64,000 nt of DNA from Portulaca oleracea. Lineage: Eukaryota > Streptophyta > Magnoliopsida > Caryophyllales > Portulacaceae. The position numbers and the translations under genes are program-made. Positions 56,137 through 64,000 of the stretch are shown one piece after another. The notes below the pieces were generated by a model, which was not told the origin of the DNA, did no database searches, and saw only the letters and a program-made list of their open reading frames with translations. The stretch covers positions 3,576,044-3,640,043 of the forward strand of contig CM055890.1 in assembly GCA_029582165.1 (NCBI GenBank). Reading direction: 5' to 3'. Position 1 is the stretch's first letter, and every line of letters starts with the position of its first letter.

Positions 56137-56405
56137 ACCGTGCCCACGGTGGAAGTCACCGCAGCCACGGTCAGCATACCCAAAGTTGCTCCCAGTTTAG
56201 CCAAGCCGAAGATCACCGTGACCACGGTGGAAGTCACCGCAGCCACGGTCTCATCGCAGCATGATTCTTGGAAATTTTGGTCCCGAACATCACCGTGACC
56301 ACGATCATGTTCACCGTAGCCACGGACTCCGCCCTACTTTTTCCCTTCTTTTTTCCCTCGCCCGAATCATACCGTGCTCACAGTCAAATGGACCGTGGCC
56401 ACGGT
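56137..56405. promoter_or_regulatory. Phased array of paired 14-bp palindromes (post-pol copy)
   Basis: Eight matches to ACCGTGNCCACGGT or ACCGYAGCCACGGT: 56137 and 56158, 56215 and 56236, 56292 and 56313, 56371 and 56392. Every pair is spaced exactly 21 bases; pairs start 78, 77 and 79 bases apart. It lies directly upstream of the leader and intron of the post-pol ORF, so an internal promoter role is plausible (inference). Confidence 0.82.
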
Positions 56406-57077
56406 CTATCGAAAACCTGCGATATGTCGGGGGCCTCACCCTCATTTACCCTCATTTCTCTTTCATTTTCTTCCTCACTCTCACCTTCAAAAACACTCAC
56501 AAAACCCTAAAACTCTGATTCTCTTCCAAAATTCGACAAACCCACTACCAATTACTCCATTTCTCCCAACTTTCTCCTACAATTCAAACCCTAGCTGCTG
56601 TTGCTCGACACTTTTTGGGTCTTCTTCAAGTAAATTTCAGGCCTCTTGTTCCTTGTGGGGCTCGAATCTCTCAAGGGAAGCTCTCAAAGTTTTCAATCCA
56701 GGTATTCCTTGATTTATTGGTGCTTAAACACTAGATTTCTTGTTTATTTGGGTTGAATATTGTGAAATTGCTTGTTGGGTCTTGGTTGGGTGAGTAAGTG
56801 GAATTTGGGGTTGGAATTTTGATTGAAATTGATTGTTGGGAGTGTTTTTGGTGAACTCTTGGTTGAATTTTGTGTGAATGGCTTGTGGGTTTGGTTGGAT
56901 GAATTGATTGAGTTTGGAGTTTGAATTTTTGGCTGATATTGCCGAGATTAGGAGTGTATTGCTTGTTTTTGGGATTGAATATTGTGGTTGATTGTGATTT
57001 CGTGTTGCTCGGGATTTTTGGGTATTGGTTGTGTTGTGTTTCGGTGTGTGGTGGTTGGTTTTCTTGCAGAGTATCCA
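56406..57077 (+). other. Leader of the post-pol ORF with a candidate intron (56702-57069)
   Basis: 56420-56600 is pyrimidine-rich with CTCACAAAACCCTAAAACTC, in the style of plant 5' UTRs. A donor ATCCAG|GTATTC at 56702 and acceptor TTTTCTTGCAG|AGTATCC ending at 57069 would remove 368 bases of T/G-rich sequence and place ATG 57078 nine bases after the junction. Spliced messages for a post-pol ORF are known for Athila-type elements. No TATA box is clear, so any promoter would be of the pyrimidine-patch kind. Confidence 0.5.
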
Positions 57078-57235
57078 ATGGGTCGAGCGAAGCGTTCCCG
57101 GACCGAGCCGGAATCAACCCCCGCCTCATCAACCTCGGCTGAGCTCGATAAAACTCGGTACAAGGGTCAACTGGCCTCGATTATTCAATGTGACCCGAAA
57201 AATTAAGGTCATTTAAGCTCGATATGACTTTGTGG
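57078..57235 (+). pseudogene. N-terminus of an Athila post-pol ORF, truncated
   Basis: MGRAKRSRTEPESTPASSTS, then ELDKTRYKGQLASII and a stop at ~57204; ARYDFVEC is readable in another frame to ~57235. A basic start followed by a Ser/Pro-rich tract and a Tyr/Phe-containing helix is usual in this ORF family. The remainder is replaced by the repeat field starting at ~57250. A similar ORF occurs in opposite orientation at 62755-64000. Confidence 0.5.
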
Positions 57236-57249
57236 AGTGCAAAGCCTGG

Positions 57250-58310
57250 GGTGACGCTTGGAAGCTGAGTCCTGCATCGCGGTTGGCGACTTATGCCTGT
57301 AAGGATGATCTCAGGTGAGAATGACGCCTTACTTGACTGAAATGGACAAGTATGTTTTGTTGATCTCGAGCAAGAATGATGCTCTACTTGAAACGATGGG
57401 AGTGTGATGCCTGGAAACTGAGTCTTGCGTCGCGGTTAGTGACTTGTGCCTTTTATAATGATCTCAGGTGAGAATGACGCCTTACTTGAAGAGTGGAGGA
57501 TGCAATTTGATGATCTCAGGCGAGAATGACACCCTACTTGAAGTTGTGAATTTGATCTCAGGCGAAATTGACGCTCTACTCAAAATGATGAATTTGACTT
57601 AAGGCGAGAGTAACGCCCTACTTGAAGGTGGTCTCAGGTGTTTGATGACACCATAATTGGAATGATCTCGGGCGTTGACGAAGTCCCTACTTAAAGTTGT
57701 TGGTTGACACTTGGAAGCTAAAGTCACGTGTCATGGTTGGCGACTTGCGCCTTTACAATGATCGCAGGCGAGAATGATGCCCTACTTGTTGGGGAGACTT
57801 CATATATAATCGATCGCGATGTCAATGGCCCAGGGGGTTGAGACTTCACCGATCGTGATGTCGGTGGCTCGGAATTTTGAGGTTTGATTTTAAATGATCT
57901 CGATCGAGAATGGCGCCCTACTTGAAATGGTCTCATGCGCTTGATGTCGCCTTACTTGAGGATATGGGCTGACACTTGGAAGCTAAATTCCTGTGTCGCG
58001 GTTTGCGACTTGTGCCTTATCTCTAGCGAGAATGACACCCTCCTTGTTGAGAGAGACTTCACCGAGCGCGATGCCGATGGCACTGGAGTTTGATTTTAAT
58101 GGAAATTCAATGCCAAGGGACTTCACTGATGCTCTGTCGATGGCCATGGGGGTTGAAACTTCATCGGTCGCGATGTCGATGGCTCAGGTTTTGATGTTTG
58201 ATGTTTGATTTTGATTTTGATGGCAATTCAATACCGAGAGACTTCATCGGACGCGATGCTGGTGGCTCTTATTCCTGAGATTTCATCCAACTCGATGTTG
58301 ATGACTCATA
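57250..58310. repeat. Three-module repeat field
   Basis: Module A (GATCTCAGGCGAGAATGACG followed by CCCTACTTGAA) occurs about 12 times in worn form between 57308 and 58050. Module B (TGACACTTGGAAGCT... ending GCGACTTGTGCCTT, ~50 bases) occurs four times at ~57251, 57398, 57706 and 57969. Module C (GAGACTTCACCGATCGCGAT, then GTCGATGGCTC) occurs about seven times from ~57797 to 58300. The modules are intermixed, not simple tandem. No reading frame is conserved across copies. Family not recognised. Confidence 0.72.
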
Positions 58311-61031
58311 TTTTCCTGCAAAATGCAAATATGTTTTTGTCACTTTAATGAATTTTAAATTTTGATCTGGATAGCTTACCTTGGATTGCATCAGCATAAC
58401 TGTTGTAAAATGCTCTTATTTGGGGACTTGATTCTTCAATCTTGAGAAGACCACTTGCATCTTATTAGGTACAACAACCGAGTTTCTTCTTGGCCTTCTT
58501 CTTATTCTTTGGAATATCTTCTTTTTAGTTTTTTGTATTTTGGGTTTTATTGAAAAAGCGATGGCTTCTTAGTGGCGAAGATGTCATCGTGCTACTCAAC
58601 CAGCTGTGCAGGAATGTCCATATGCCAGGACAGTGCAAAGAGAATATCCCAGTAGGGAATTTACACCAGCGGAGTAAATTTTTTGGCAGGATGAGCATGC
58701 ATGGTTCTTTCGTTATCAGACCTCGGTATGCCTTTATTCTTCTCACAAGCTTATTTTCACAACATGTTATCATTTGTGAATGTCTTGCATGCTATTGCAT
58801 GTTTTAGCACTTTAAGTTGAATTTAAAGTAGAATGGTACTCTAAATTATGCTTTAAGCGCATAGATGCCAAAATTTCTTTGTTCATCGTTGCATGAGTTT
58901 AGAAATCCACTAGGGGAAAGGAATTCTTGAATTTCGCCCGGCCGTTGATCTGCATTTGTCATTTGTACCCGATTTTGATGACGATTATGTCTATTGTGTC
59001 TGATAGTCGCCATTCGTGTCTGGCTGAAAAGATTCTGTCATTCGTGTCTGACAGGTGCCCTTCGTGTCTGGCTAATGATTCTTGACTTGGTTGGATGTTG
59101 ATTTGGCCGACTAGAGTTGGATTTAGAGATTACTCTAATCTTGCTCTTAGTGTTTGAAAACCTTGCCTGAATGAGAGGACATATGAGCTTAACCAGCCAC
59201 CAGTGTTGAGTTTTGGAATGATCATGTGTCACTTCTTTGCTCTTTTTTTTTTTATTTTTCTGATGTGCAGCTATGCATGCAACTAGTCTGCCAACAATGC
59301 GTTTATTTTTATTTTTTTTTACACAAGTATTTATGCACTTATGCATTTATGCATGACTATTGACTCTATGCACGACAAACTGACTCAATGTGACTTTGAC
59401 ACAACTTATGGATGCAATACAAACGTATTATGCTTATTCATGACACACACATGATGATTTGTGCTTCTACACATGCAACTCTACATGCAGGTAACCCCCT
59501 GACTCTACATTTAGACAATGACTTTCTAGGATAATGCTTTCCAAAGACAATTATTTCCTAAGTGTCAAGGCCACTTATGGAGAATTTCAGGAAAATTTAG
59601 GATGAGTAACATCTCAGTCCATGGGACAGGGAGCGATGGTGGAGGCGATAGGCCTGAAGCATTTGCTTCTTTGTGGTCATGTAGACGCCCTCAGACTGAT
59701 TGCTTCCAAAATCCTTGTTGATGTTCGACAAGCCCTGGTTTGGCACAGACTCTTAATGACATTGTCCTGCTTTGGAGGGAACCTTGGAGATTTGCAAGCC
59801 CCTAGTTTAATGCCGACTGACGATATGATGCATGGAAACCATGGAATAGAAGGAGGTATTGTTTCCTATGCTGCACTATTGGAGGTATGTTCTTACTTAT
59901 GTGTCTCGATCTCTCCTTTTGCTTAACTTGTTCATAGGGTTTTCAAGTTAGCCTCTTTTTATCTTTGTTTCTTCCTTTTCTCTTTTTTCCCCTTCTTTTT
60001 CTTTTTCTTTTCTTTTCCTTTCCCTTTTTTTTCTTTTCTTTTCTTTTTTACTTTTCTTTTCTCTCTCTTTTTTTTTCTTTTGAGACCACTGTTAGGACGT
60101 CAATGAGGATTCAGAACCTTGTAGGATAGGGAGTAGGTGTCCCTCTTAGAAGCTATCTTCGATAAATTTTTGACTGATGTATGTTGTTAAAGGTTAAGAT
60201 AGGATAAAAAATGCTCGAAAAAGGTGGTTGGAAGATGTTTGATGAAAGGGATGGTGGACGAGGTTTTATTAATGAACGACATAGGGAGACACGTAAGGAT
60301 GATCGTGTCTTGAAAGGGAGAAGTGATGGTCAATAAGGGTAGACATCATCTCTTGGGAAAAGGTTGGAAGGTGGTTGTAGAATGATGTCCTAGCCTTACA
60401 TAAGGAAAATAGAGGGTTGATGATGATGATAGAACCCAGGGTTTCCTCTCCTTTTGCCTAGCCCTCCCTAGTAGGGTTTTAAGGCTAGCTTTTTATTCTC
60501 TCTTTTTTTTATTCTCTCAAAGACAAGTTTCGTCAATGACGGGTGTTCTCTAAAGTGAACAGTATTGGCCGGGCCTCCAAGAGGTTCTCCTACGTATCCC
60601 AGGTGGAATCAAGCTAGTTGTAGTTCTTTAAGCGCAACTTTGATGGGTTAGTGCCTCTAGAAAGGTTTAAAGGTTCAAAAAGATTGTTTTGAAGGATTGA
60701 AGGGTTCATATGTAGGTTATGGATGGTAACGATGGCTTGTGAAGGTCGTTGAAGGTTGAAAGGTTTGGTGAGGCTAAAAGGTTTGCGGAGGATGATGAGG
60801 TGAGGGTTTGAGATAAATGAGATTTTTTCTAGTGTGCATGTCTCTTATTTCCGCCTTCAAGTTTCTTATTCTCTACTCTTTTTTCTTCTTTTTTCTCCCT
60901 TATTTTTTCCTTTTTCTCCTTTATTTGTCTCTCTCATTTTTTGTGTTGGCATGTTTCGAGATATTGATGACCCAATAGGGGTTTACGCTCTCCCAGCACA
61001 TGCTTTTCCATACGCTAATAAAGTGCTTAAG
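58311..61031. other. Unassigned repeat-like sequence, pyrimidine-rich in part
   Basis: No gene recognised. 58990-59075 repeats the phrase TTCGTGTCTG(G/A) four times. 59940-60080 and 60830-60950 are long CTTTT-rich tracts. 60560-60635 contains TCTCCTACGTATCCCAGGTGG and CTAGTTGTAGTTC, a phrase I associate with LTR or UTR sequence of plant gypsy elements. The 101-codon frame at 59621-59926 has no motif. Probably decayed retroelement, interrupted by Cassandra at 61032. Confidence 0.45.
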
Positions 61032-61325
61032 TGTAATACCCTAGATATGTGGTTAAAGTGTGGCTTAAAAGGATTGAAACAACTACTCATATCACCAAGG
61101 TGCACCTTCTTTTATGGTAGCTCATCCGTTGCGAACTTCTCCGTTAAGCGTGCTTGGCTGGGAGTGGTACTAGGATGGATGACCTCCTGGGAAGTTCTCC
61201 CAAGCAGCGTGTGAGTGAGGACGAAGCACGCTGGAAAGACTCATGGTGATTTGTGGGGCCAGTCAACGATCCTTGAAGCAGTTATCGGTAATGTCCGCGA
61301 CCTAGGAGGGGGTTGGGGCGTTGCA
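61032..61325 (+). repeat. Cassandra 5' LTR
   Basis: TGTAATACCC to GGGGCGTTGCA. The 5S-like part spans ~61084-61205. The A-box-like GTTAAGCGTGCTTGG (61143-61157) and C-box-like AGGATGGATGACCTCCTGGG (61171-61190) of 5S RNA are retained, with one change in the C box (GGATGGATG for GGATGGGTG). Confidence 0.92.
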
Positions 61326-61463
61326 GAATGGTTTCAGAGCCGACCAGCGACCGTGAGCTGCGCCAGTGGACGAGAGATCCATGGACAGTCACCTAGCGGG
61401 GCAAAGATTCTTGAGTGGATTGTGGGGGACAACGAGGACGTTGTGCACTTTAGTGGGGGTGAC

Positions 61464-61757
61464 TGTAACACCCCAGATATGTGGTTAAAGTGTCGCTTAA
61501 AAGGATTGAAACAACTACTCATATCACCAAGGTGCACCTTCTTTTATGGAAGCTCATCCGTTAGGAACTTCTCAATTAAGCGTGCTTGGCTGGGAGTGGT
61601 ACTAGGATGGGTGACCTTCTGGGAAGTTCTCCCAGGCAGCGTGTGAGTGAGGACGAAGCACGTTGGAAAGACTCGTGGTGATTTGTGGGGCCAGTCAACG
61701 ATCCTTGAAGCAGTTATCGGTAATGTCCGCGGCCTAGGAGGGGGTTGGGGCGTTACA
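61464..61757 (+). repeat. Cassandra 3' LTR
   Basis: TGTAACACCCC to GGGGCGTTACA. The 5S-like part spans ~61516-61637, with A-box-like ATTAAGCGTGCTTGG and C-box-like AGGATGGGTGACCTTCTGGG. It differs from the 5' LTR at roughly 17 sites by eye, so the insertion is old. Confidence 0.92.
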
Positions 61758-62754
61758 TTAAGGGACAAGAGTGTCGTACCACTCATGTCGACCCATGTTG
61801 GTGGACCAACAAGGAACTCTCTCTTTCTTCTTTTTTTTTCTCACCTTTTTTTTTTGCTCTTCTTTTTTTGTCTCTCTTTTTTCAAACTTCTTCATGGGTT
61901 GCCTCCTGTTCTCCTTTGGTCATAACACACCTTTTGGATTTGGTTAATGGAAGAAAAGGTTTCGAAAAGGGTTGAGGTTTGATTGTATGGCTAAAAATAT
62001 AAATGGTAGGTGGCAAGTCGAGATTGGATAACAAGATGTGGGTAACGTGAATGGTGAAATGAAGGTGGCGTTAAAGCCTTCTATCCTCGGCACATTTGGT
62101 TAAGCTGCGAGATTTCGAATAAGGAGCGCTCACTTCAGAGAGATTATGTGATTTGGTCTTTCCTGATGACGTTCTCTCCTTTTGCTTGGCCTATTTGGAT
62201 GGGAATGCACGCTGATTTCTCTCATCAATTTTATTCTCCTTTTGCCCGATTTACCACAATGAACATAGCACCATAAATTCAAGATAGACAGCCAAAGCAC
62301 CCTATGGTTGCAATGCTTGCATGCGAGATCAAAAGTAAATTAAAACTATAAAAGGTAGAAACTATGGACTAACTACTGAAAGAAAACTCAAAATATTTAC
62401 AATATTTACATGATCACTGACTAACCTCAACCCCAAATCTCATTATATGAGGCGGGAATTGAGGGTGAAATTTCTCGCCACTATCCCGGTCCTACGAATG
62501 AGATAACCCCAAACGCAAACCATACATTCTCCACCCTGCAACCCAAATGCATGATACTCAAGCTTATGATGATAACCAATCCAACCGACGAACCATGACA
62601 AAAGCAGCGAGGCAACACGCAGCAACCAACAATTCTCAAGAAAGGCAAAATCATACCGGAGAACCTTCCACTACACCCCCACGCATGCATCACAAGATAA
62701 CAAGTAAATAATGCAATGCAAGAATTAAGTAGCGGGAGTGCGGAATGCTCACAA
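61758..62754. other. Unassigned sequence, then 3' flank of the minus-strand Athila ORF
   Basis: 61810-61880 is T/C-rich and resembles 60830-60950 on the other side of Cassandra, so the two parts are one interrupted sequence. 62250-62754 is the region just after the stop of the minus ORF. No gene recognised. Confidence 0.4.
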
Positions 62755-64000
62755 TCACTGCTCATCGCCTCCTGGAGGAGGGTAAGGGTGGTGAGGGAAG
62801 TAAGTTGGGTAGTATTGGTTGACGTAGTCGGGCGGTGCCGGCAGACGATCAGCCATGGCATAGTGATAATACCTCCAATATCTCCAGTATTGATTTTGCT
62901 GATGGAAGTATTCATCGTATCGTTGGAAACGGTCCTCGTTGCGCTGAAAGTACTCCTCGTGCCTATTGAGCATAGCTTGCTAGTTACGAAGGAGCTCTTG
63001 CTGGCTCTCTAGAAGGTTATGTTGGCCTTGAAGCAAAGTTCACTGCTCCCTAAAGCCAACATTGAGCTGCTCTAATTGGCAACGAAGGTACTCCATTGGG
63101 ACATCCCGTGAGCCACTTCCACTAGCTTCACCCTGGTTAGCCGGTTCCCCTTCCTATTTCGCATCTTCTTCATGCTCTTCTTCACCTTCGTTCTCCTCTT
63201 CTTCCACCTCCTCTTGTACAAAAGGGTCATCAGGACCCCCAACCCGCCGAAAACTCTTGGAGTTCTCCCTGCAAGACCAATTATGCTAGTTCCTTACATC
63301 CAAGTAGCGCGCTGCCCGTTCATGATCCAAATGAATTGATGTTGCCAATTTATCGGAACCATGCTTGTAGATAGTCTTTGTGGGGTGCCTCTGACGAATA
63401 CCCATCCGTTGCAAGCGCACGCCATCGATCGGATCTGGGAAATAACGAGGTTTGAACTTCTCAAAGTAAGCCCCAAACCTTTTCTTCTTCAAAAAGGAGC
63501 ATATTACATGCCCCATACCAATCGTTGTCGTCAAATGCTTCGAGGTGATCTCCTTCCTATAATGTAAAATGCATGACCCAGTATTTACCCTTCTCCCTTG
63601 GAGAGTGTTGAACATGATGAAAAGATCATCTCTCCTGACATTAGCTCATCCATCATCCCTCCCAAATACCGAACTCGAAACCAATCGATGAAAAATCCGC
63701 ACCGCTAAGTTGCAAAGGTCCCGGGCTTTTGAGTTCTTATGACAGTATAAAGGGGTGTCCTGAGCATGCGAGGGTTGATGCTTCCTCCTCCAATAGGTCA
63801 AGCTCTTCATAGCGATTTGGTCATCAAAGTGAACTGACTCCCCATAAAACAATCCATCCTCTGGTAAACCTAATGCCCGACAAAGCTCTTGCACCGTGCA
63901 AGTTCTTTCTTTATTATCCACCTCATATCAGAACTTGGCGCTCTGTTTTCCATCATCCTCTACTATCAACGAACTTAAAAACTCGAGGATGGATTGATCA
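62755..64000 (-). pseudogene. Athila-type post-pol ORF, minus strand, frameshifted, runs off the window
   Basis: From the right edge down: ILEFLSSLIVEDDGKQSAKF, a stop, then CTVQELCRALGLPEDGLFYG, SLTYWRRK, ARDLCNLAVRIFHRLVSSSV (compare the RLVASSI-type stretch of ATHILA ORF-1 proteins). A frameshift near 63640 leads to MFNTLQGRRVNTGSCILHY, then TTTIGMGHVICSFL. After RYLDVRN there is a stop near 63286 and an acidic linker, then a Tyr/Arg/Pro-rich tail (YFQRNEDRFQRYDEYFHQQN ... YFPHHPYPPPGGDEQ) ending at 62755. The RVNTG and LGLPEDG features fit the ATHILA ORF-1 family (PF03078 type); function in particle or envelope-like roles is not established. Confidence 0.6.

Larger units (their letters stand above)
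61032..61757 (+). mobile_element. Complete Cassandra TRIM with 5S-rRNA-like LTRs
   Basis: Two 294-bp LTRs (61032-61325 and 61464-61757) flank a 138-bp internal region with PBS TGGTTTCAGAGCC (61329-61341; one mismatch to TGGTATCAGAGCC) and PPT TAGTGGGGGTGAC just before the second LTR. Flanks are a perfect TSD TTAAG (61027-61031 and 61758-61762). Each LTR contains 5S-rRNA-like sequence, the hallmark of Cassandra. It encodes no protein and must use enzymes of other elements. Open frames of 80-143 codons across it are chance. Confidence 0.95.

Noticed and set aside
57250..58310. CRISPR-like array
   Set aside because: Plant nuclear context; repeats are degenerate, of three kinds and irregularly spaced, with no spacers of constant length.
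59621..59926. 101-codon frame as a small gene
   Set aside because: No recognisable motif, no promoter, embedded in repeat-like pyrimidine-rich sequence.
61084..61637. Functional 5S rRNA genes
   Set aside because: Only part of 5S is matched, with many changes, inside LTRs of a Cassandra element with PBS, PPT and TSD.
61215..61646. 143-codon frame and similar frames at 60834-61214 and 61647-61925
   Set aside because: They run through Cassandra LTRs and 5S-like RNA sequence, which is non-coding; the recurrence merely reflects the two LTRs.

Overview
This is a TE-saturated stretch of plant nuclear DNA, very probably from a eudicot; I cannot place the family. Evidence: an intron-containing HIPP-type gene with plant-like TATA box, GT-AG splice sites and poly(A) signal, surrounded by nested plant Ty3/gypsy and Ty1/copia LTR retrotransposons, a Cassandra TRIM, hAT-type and foldback MITEs. 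I see one convincing host gene; nearly every other long coding stretch belongs to a mobile element, and most are broken by stops or frameshifts.

Layout. 1-11056: minus-strand Tekay/Del-type chromovirus with ~3.4 kb LTRs (~99% identical by eye) and an intact extra 259-codon ORF between its leader and gag. It sits in a gag-like reading frame that continues as an open 580-codon ORF to 12824. 12825-16083: relic of a Tat-type gypsy element (minus). 16084-17094: G-rich tracts and a foldback element. 17552-22123: two-exon HIPP gene whose 4.1 kb intron holds a foldback MITE, a foldback relic and an hAT MITE. 22504-24040: Athila-type LTR with PBS (minus). 24195-24950: copia RNase H end and LTR piece. 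25370-25773: foldback element related to the one in the HIPP intron. 26084-28390: deletion derivative of a CRM-like gypsy element (minus). 29879-35041: a second CRM-like derivative (minus) whose 5' LTR end carries a ~290 bp-arm palindrome. 35049-49190: a copia element (minus, gag but no pol) interrupted by a 3.2 kb solo Tekay-like LTR (TSD TATAA) and by a complete CRM-like element on the plus strand (40893-47677, TSD ACCAA). 49191-51330: mostly unassigned. 51331-57235: Athila-type element (plus) lacking gag. 57250-58310: a three-module repeat field. 61032-61757: complete Cassandra with 5S-rRNA-like LTRs (TSD TTAAG). 62755-64000: an Athila post-pol ORF relic on the minus strand, running off the window.

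Most interesting: the Athila-type element carries two regular arrays of 14-bp palindromes (consensus ACCGTGGCCACGGT) arranged as pairs 21-22 bp apart, repeated every ~76-84 bp, one in the LTR and one between integrase and the spliced-looking leader of the post-pol ORF. The other Athila-type LTR (23612-23930) has a diverged array with a different core but, where clear, the same 21 bp pair spacing. This looks like a conserved cis-regulatory or structural device. Second is the extra ORF of the Tekay element; third, the palindromic end duplication at 33822-34453.

All boundaries, identities and counts come from reading by eye; no search was run.
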